Shown here one piece after another: positions 60,284 through 64,000 of a stretch of 64,000 bases of DNA. The DNA is from JANQMX01 sp965247175. Its GTDB lineage: Bacteria; Pseudomonadota; Alphaproteobacteria; Kiloniellales; DSM-21159. The translations under genes and the position numbers were made by a program. Under the pieces are notes generated by a model, which searched no databases, had not been told where the DNA came from, and was given only the letters and a program-made list of their open reading frames with translations. The stretch spans positions 310,001-374,000 of the forward strand of contig OZ252006.1 in the NCBI GenBank assembly GCA_965247175.1, in the 5' to 3' direction. How positions within the stretch are numbered: the first letter of the stretch is position 1; the number at the start of each line of letters is the position of its first letter.

Positions 60284-61162
60284 ATGGACTATCAAACCGC
60301 AATGGCAGCGCCGCTTGCCGCAGCGCCGTCGCTCAGCCCCGATGGGGCCGAAACCCCAGCCTTCGTTACCGCCGAGGTATCCTACCTGGAGCCCAAAGGC
60401 ACCAAGCCGGCCATTCTGGTCGGCGATGAAGGGGCCCGTACCGAGACTGATTCGCTCTTCGTCACCCGCGAGGTCGAGGTCGCCAACGGGCGGCTCGCCG
60501 CAACGCCAGCCAAGCTCGACGAGCAGGGCTTCGAGCTCATCCGTCACGGCACGACCTTTGCGGACTTCGATGACCCGGAAGCCATCCGACAGCGCTACTA
60601 CCCGGAGATGGAGCGCCTGCTGAAGCAGGAGACCGGGGCATCTAGCGTGCTCGTGTTCGATCACAATGTCCGCAAGGAAGAGCCTGAAGTAGATGGTGAA
60701 ATCGTCTACCGGCCTCCCGTCAAACGGATCCACAACGACTATACCGCCAAGTCAGGCCCTCAACGCCTGGAAGACCTGCTCGGGCCTGAGCAGGCGGCGG
60801 CTGTTGCCGGTAAACGCTATGCCATCGTCAACGTCTGGCGGCCGATCCAAGGGCCTCTCGAATCGGCGCCCCTGGCGCTGGCCGACAAGCAGAGCGTGCC
60901 CGATGAGGATTTCGTTGCCAGCGATCTCGTCTATGCGGACCGTGTCGGCGAGATCTACTACGGCGCTTACCGTCCAAGCCATCGCTGGGTCTACTATCCC
61001 AAGATGGAGGTCGATGAGGCCCTGCTGATCAAGGGCTACGACTCAGCAGACGATGGCCGGGCGCGCTTCGTGCTTCACACCAGCTTTCAGGACCCCAGTG
61101 CGCCGGCGGACCGCCTGCCCCGGCACAGCATCGAAGTCCGCTCGCTGCTGATCTTCGACTAG
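60284..61162 (+). CDS. CmcJ/NvfI family non-haem iron oxidoreductase
   Basis: 292 residues. ATG 60284 follows GAGGA; ATG 60263 is an alternative. Motifs: SYLEPKGTKPAILVG near the start, KRIHNDYT with an HxD pair (His150, Asp152), VNVWRPIQGPLESAPLALAD, and the C-terminal VLHTSFQDP (His265) and RHSIEVRSLLIF. This matches the family of CmcJ (cephamycin methoxylase component) and fungal NvfI/AsaB-type hydroxylases. Likely 2-oxoglutarate/Fe(II)-dependent; substrate unknown. Followed by a probable terminator at 61197. Confidence 0.85.
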   Translation: MDYQTAMAAPLAAAPSLSPDGAETPAFVTAEVSYLEPKGTKPAILVGDEGARTETDSLFVTREVEVANGRLAATPAKLDEQGFELIRHGTTFADFDDPEAIRQRYYPEMERLLKQETGASSVLVFDHNVRKEEPEVDGEIVYRPPVKRIHNDYTAKSGPQRLEDLLGPEQAAAVAGKRYAIVNVWRPIQGPLESAPLALADKQSVPDEDFVASDLVYADRVGEIYYGAYRPSHRWVYYPKMEVDEALLIKGYDSADDGRARFVLHTSFQDPSAPADRLPRHSIEVRSLLIFD

Positions 61163-61196
61163 CTTTTCCGCGTTTTCCTAGGCCCCTGACCAACTG

Positions 61197-61240
61197 GAGG
61201 CTGTCGGCATCTTGCAAGAGTTGCCGGCAGCCTCGCTTCT
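61197..61240 (+). terminator. Probable terminator after the CmcJ-like gene
   Basis: 13-bp stem GAGGCTGTCGGCA / TGCCGGCAGCCTC (one T-G pair) with a 12-base loop, then CGCTTCTTTCC, a weak T-rich tail. Begins 34 bp after the stop codon. Confidence 0.6.
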
Positions 61241-61332
61241 TTCCGGCCCCGGAGTCGTTAGTCATTTGTAAATTTAATGCGGCAACACTTCGGTAAGAGA
61301 GATGAATCCTGACGACAAAGGGCCGGGGTACC

Positions 61333-62313
61333 ATGTCCGATTTCAACAGCTTGAGTCAGCGCGTTCACGATGTTCAGTCGCGGTTCCGGGCTAAGCGCGA
61401 GCAGGAGCGGGAGCAGAAAGAGCAGCTCCAGTCCCTGGTCGAGGCGATCGAGCGGGATTCGGAGCAGTTCAACCAAGAACGCGTGGCCATGCGTGAGGAA
61501 ATTGCCGCCCTCAAGCAGCGTGTCGTCGATCTGGAGGCTCAGAACGAGCAATTGCAGGACATGCTCGACGGCCTGCTCCAGGCGCTCGAAACCGGTGACG
61601 AAGAGGATATCGGCAAGGCGCTCCTCGAGCTTGAGGACCGTGTGGCCGCAATCGCGCAGCAGCGCGGCGATACGGTCAAGTCGTCGGACCAAGAGGCTGA
61701 ACTCGACGAGCTCCAAGACGATAGCGGGCTCGATGAGATGGATGAGGAGCCGCAGGTGGATACGCGAGACGGCGCCGCAAGCCTTGCTGCGGAGGACGAT
61801 GACCCTTTTGACTGGGGGGACGAGCCGCAGGCTGATCCAGTGCCCGATCTCGACGTGGACCTGGAACTCGAGGAGGCTCCCGAGGCTGGCTTGGACGACG
61901 CCCCCGAGGATGAAGAGGTCTCCTCAAGCGAACCGGACCTGACCGAGAACCTCGGCCTGCAGGATGCGCAGTCCTTGATCAAGGCGTTGGCGCGTATCGA
62001 TGCCGGATTGGAAGAGCGCTTGGGAGCAGCAAGCGCGGACGACCAGAACGAGTTGGGCTACGCAGCGAAGGTGAGCGAAGCCAAGCGCAAGTCCGACATG
62101 GAAGGCGAGGAGTTGGCTCAGGCCGCGGCAACCGGTGTTCGGGATATCCTGCGGCGCGTTCAGAAACGCAGCCAAGAGGTCCTGAACGCCGAAGAGCCGT
62201 CCGCACACGACAAAGATGCCATGGTCACGGACATTCTGGTCTTGGACGAGGCAGACGAGATCGACATGCTGGACGAGCCGGAAGGCGAAGAGCCGCGCCG
62301 CGCCGCATCTTGA
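61333..62313 (+). CDS. Acidic coiled-coil protein of unknown function
   Basis: 326 residues. N-terminal two-thirds of the first 110 residues are a coiled coil with heptad-like charged/leucine runs (EQKEQLQSLVEAIERDSEQF, ALKQRVVDLEAQNEQLQDML). The middle, about 115-210, is very rich in Asp and Glu and presumably disordered. Near 220-290 there is a helical region with IDAGLEERLGAASADDQNE and VRDILRRVQKRSQEVLN. No signal peptide or membrane helix, and no recognised domain. Promoter and function not identified. It lies between the CmcJ unit and the convergent aat gene. Confidence 0.75.
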   Translation: MSDFNSLSQRVHDVQSRFRAKREQEREQKEQLQSLVEAIERDSEQFNQERVAMREEIAALKQRVVDLEAQNEQLQDMLDGLLQALETGDEEDIGKALLELEDRVAAIAQQRGDTVKSSDQEAELDELQDDSGLDEMDEEPQVDTRDGAASLAAEDDDPFDWGDEPQADPVPDLDVDLELEEAPEAGLDDAPEDEEVSSSEPDLTENLGLQDAQSLIKALARIDAGLEERLGAASADDQNELGYAAKVSEAKRKSDMEGEELAQAAATGVRDILRRVQKRSQEVLNAEEPSAHDKDAMVTDILVLDEADEIDMLDEPEGEEPRRAAS

Positions 62314-62361
62314 TGGCAAGAGCTGGTGCTGGCTGTCCAACAGGACGCGGCTGGATTGTCC

Positions 62362-63024
62362 TCAGCCGGGTGATCTGAGCTCCGCGACGCCGGCCTCCAG
62401 CTCCTCATCGCTCAACTCTGCCGGAAAGCGGGCCACGCTCGATAAGGCTTGCGTCAACTGGGCCTTGTAGTGCTCGCGCGGCACGTCTATGGCGCCGAAC
62501 TGGCGCAGGTGCGGTGTCGTGAACTGGGTGTCGAGCAAGACGTAGCCCGCTTTGCGCAACCGAATGACAAGGTGCACCAAGGCAATCTTGCTGGCGTTCG
62601 TTGCCCGGCTGAACATGGACTCGCCAAAGAAGGCCGACCCCAGGCTGACTCCGTAAAGGCCACCGACCAAGATCGGGTTTTCCGGATCGCTCCTGTCCCA
62701 AGCCTCCACGGAATGGGCAAAACCCTGCTCAAAGAGCTCCGTGTAGAGCTTCTGGATTGTCGGATTGATCCAGGTGTCAGGCCGGTTCGGCAGAGGTTCG
62801 GCGCAGCCTTGCACGACAGCCTCGAACGCGGAATCGCAGCACACTTGAAAAGGAGACTTCAGCACGGCCCGCCGCATCTTGCGCGACAGATGCACGCGGT
62901 CGAGCGGGATAATCCCGCGCATATCCGGATCGATCCAGTGGACCTGAGGGTCGCGGCGGCTTTCGGCCATTGGAAAGATGCCGACCGCGTAGGCGCGCAG
63001 AAGAAGCTCAGGGGTCAGAAGCAT
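62362..63024 (-). CDS. aat: Leucyl/phenylalanyl-tRNA--protein transferase
   Basis: Transfers Leu or Phe from tRNA to proteins with N-terminal Arg or Lys, generating ClpS/ClpAP degrons. 220 residues from ATG 63024; the frame is open to a TTG at 63063, and a GTG (63042) is also possible. Conserved LLRAYAVGIFPMAESRRDPQVHWIDPDMRGIIPLDRVHLSR, then WDRSDPENPILVGGLYGVSLGSAFFGESMFSRATNASK and HLRQFGA. Lies beside accC, a typical alphaproteobacterial neighbour. Confidence 0.93.
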   Translation of the reverse strand: MLLTPELLLRAYAVGIFPMAESRRDPQVHWIDPDMRGIIPLDRVHLSRKMRRAVLKSPFQVCCDSAFEAVVQGCAEPLPNRPDTWINPTIQKLYTELFEQGFAHSVEAWDRSDPENPILVGGLYGVSLGSAFFGESMFSRATNASKIALVHLVIRLRKAGYVLLDTQFTTPHLRQFGAIDVPREHYKAQLTQALSSVARFPAELSDEELEAGVAELRSPG

Positions 63025-63176
63025 CGCCCTATCGATCCCCACCTTCCGCTTCACGGCCGTCAAGCATCGGATCCAGTCGGGCTCTCCTGCAGCATCTCCA
63101 GAGCTATAGCGATAGGATCTGCACGCGAATTCGGCAAGAGGGGGGCAATGCCGATCACGCGCTGCCTGGGCGGACG

Positions 63177-64000
63177 CTAGGCGTGCGTCGCCAGCCAGTT
63201 TTCCAGCCAGTGGATATCGTAGTCGCCATTGAGGAAGTCCGGCTCGCCGACCAGCAGCCGGTGCAGCGGCAAAGTGGTGCTGATGCCGTCGATCACCATC
63301 TCCTCAAGCGCCCGGCGGAGCCGCATGAGGCACTCGTTTCGGCTGCTGCCATCGACGATAACCTTTGCCACCAGACTGTCGTAGAACGGTGGCACGCGAT
63401 AGCCCGCATAGAGACCGGAATCGACCCGTACGCCCAATCCGCCGGCGGGATGGTAGTCGGAGACGAGGCCAGGGGAGGGGGCGAAGGTTCTAGGGTCTTC
63501 GGCGTTGATCCGGCACTCGATGGCGTGGCCGGAAAAGGTAATCTCATCTTGACCGAAGGCCAGCGGCGCACCGGACGCCACCTTGATCTGCTCGCGCACA
63601 AGATCGATGCCGGTGATGGCCTCCGAGATTGGATGCTCGACTTGCAGTCGCGTGTTCATTTCGATGAAGAAGAACTCGCCATTCTCGTAGAGGAACTCGA
63701 AGGTCCCCGCCGAACGGTAGCCGAGCTTGCGCACAGCCTCGACGCAAAGACCGAGCAGCCGCGCCCGCTCCTCGCTGTTCAGTGCGGGAGAGGGGGCCTC
63801 CTCGAGGATCTTCTGGTGCCGGCGCTGCAGCGAACAGTCGCGCTCGCCCAGGTGAATGACATTGCCGTGGCCGTCGGCGAGGATTTGAACCTCGATGTGG
63901 CGCGGCTGTCCGAGGTAGCGCTCCATGTAGATGGAATCGTCGCCAAAGGCCGCGGCCGCCTCGCTGCGGGCAAGCCTCAGCGCTTCTTCCAGCTCGTCCG
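63177..64000 (-). CDS. accC: Acetyl-CoA carboxylase biotin carboxylase subunit, N-terminally truncated at window edge
   Basis: The gene reads leftward; its 5' part is beyond base 64000. The visible 274 or so residues hold most of the ATP-grasp and C-terminal domains: RHIEVQILADGHGNVIHLGERDCSLQRRHQKILEEAPSP, FIEMNTRLQVEHPISEAITGIDLVREQI, and GHAIECRINAEDP with the C-terminal YDSLVAKVIV. It carboxylates biotin on AccB with bicarbonate and ATP for fatty-acid synthesis. The stop lies 153 bp upstream (in gene terms, downstream) of the aat start. Confidence 0.95.
   Translation of the reverse strand, partial: DELEEALRLARSEAAAAFGDDSIYMERYLGQPRHIEVQILADGHGNVIHLGERDCSLQRRHQKILEEAPSPALNSEERARLLGLCVEAVRKLGYRSAGTFEFLYENGEFFFIEMNTRLQVEHPISEAITGIDLVREQIKVASGAPLAFGQDEITFSGHAIECRINAEDPRTFAPSPGLVSDYHPAGGLGVRVDSGLYAGYRVPPFYDSLVAKVIVDGSSRNECLMRLRRALEEMVIDGISTTLPLHRLLVGEPDFLNGDYDIHWLENWLATHA

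Noticed and set aside
1..64000. tRNA, rRNA, CRISPR array, insertion sequence, toxin-antitoxin or phage genes
   Set aside because: No T-loop-like sequence, direct repeat array, transposase or phage protein was recognised on either strand.

Overview
The window reads as chromosome of a GC-rich alphaproteobacterium, most likely of the Rhodospirillales type. This rests on the rsh-pdxJ-acpS-lepB-rnc-era-recO run, a complex I NDUFA12-type subunit next to mlaD and a DUF2155 gene, and single-copy aat/accC. There is no rRNA, tRNA, CRISPR array, insertion sequence or prophage. Exosortase-type C-terminal signals on four secreted proteins suggest an envelope- or exopolysaccharide-forming environmental bacterium, and motB a flagellum.

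Layout. 1-10256: housekeeping run on the + strand, from a 5'-truncated (p)ppGpp synthetase/hydrolase through pdxJ, acpS, lepB, rnc, era, recO and a DadA-like FAD dehydrogenase to parC. 10260-18580: an amidinotransferase-fold hydrolase, the two permeases of a TRAP transporter, a GYD protein, a 1075-residue zinc-ribbon/cyclase/AAA/TPR signalling protein, and a TRAP binding protein on the opposite strand. 18706-24012 (- strand): Bpt N-end-rule transferase, an RDD membrane protein, MotB, and a cystathionine gamma-lyase/synthase plus cystathionine beta-synthase pair (reverse transsulfuration). 24159-27199: a PEP-CTERM gene behind a good sigma-54 promoter with upstream inverted repeats, then an ArsP-like permease divergent from a LysR regulator. 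27393-28475: peroxiredoxin and VOC protein.

28545-39593 is the most interesting block, a catabolic locus. An MttB-family methyltransferase and two SDR dehydrogenases run rightward. A DapA-family lyase, an aldehyde dehydrogenase and an FAD amine oxidoreductase run leftward 5 kb away. Between them lies an amidase, and beyond them a GntR/FCD regulator divergent from a Tat-exported solute-binding protein. A 21-bp operator-like sequence recurs in front of the MttB unit, in front of the DapA unit and, less perfectly, in the gntR/binding-protein gap. This ties the scattered units into one candidate regulon.

39667-48503: ketopantoate-reductase-like protein, LysR/globin divergent pair, a DUF1127 protein, two tandem VPLPA-CTERM paralogues, DJ-1-like and class-I amidotransferase proteins, a fusion of a cysteine-less redoxin domain with a prolyl-4-hydroxylase-type oxygenase, a VOC protein and a DUF2237 protein. 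48597-55023: GNAT, serine beta-lactamase-like hydrolase, threonine ammonia-lyase, penicillin-acylase-family hydrolase and a fourth sorting-signal protein. 55133-64000: DUF6352 protein, then the NDUFA12-mlaD-methyltransferase-81aa-DUF2155 run. A GcvA-type LysR, a DUF1127 protein, a CmcJ-like oxygenase and an acidic coiled-coil protein separate this run from aat and a truncated accC.

Starts were chosen by ribosome-binding site and family length. Functions of the catabolic block and regulatory sites are inference from sequence alone.
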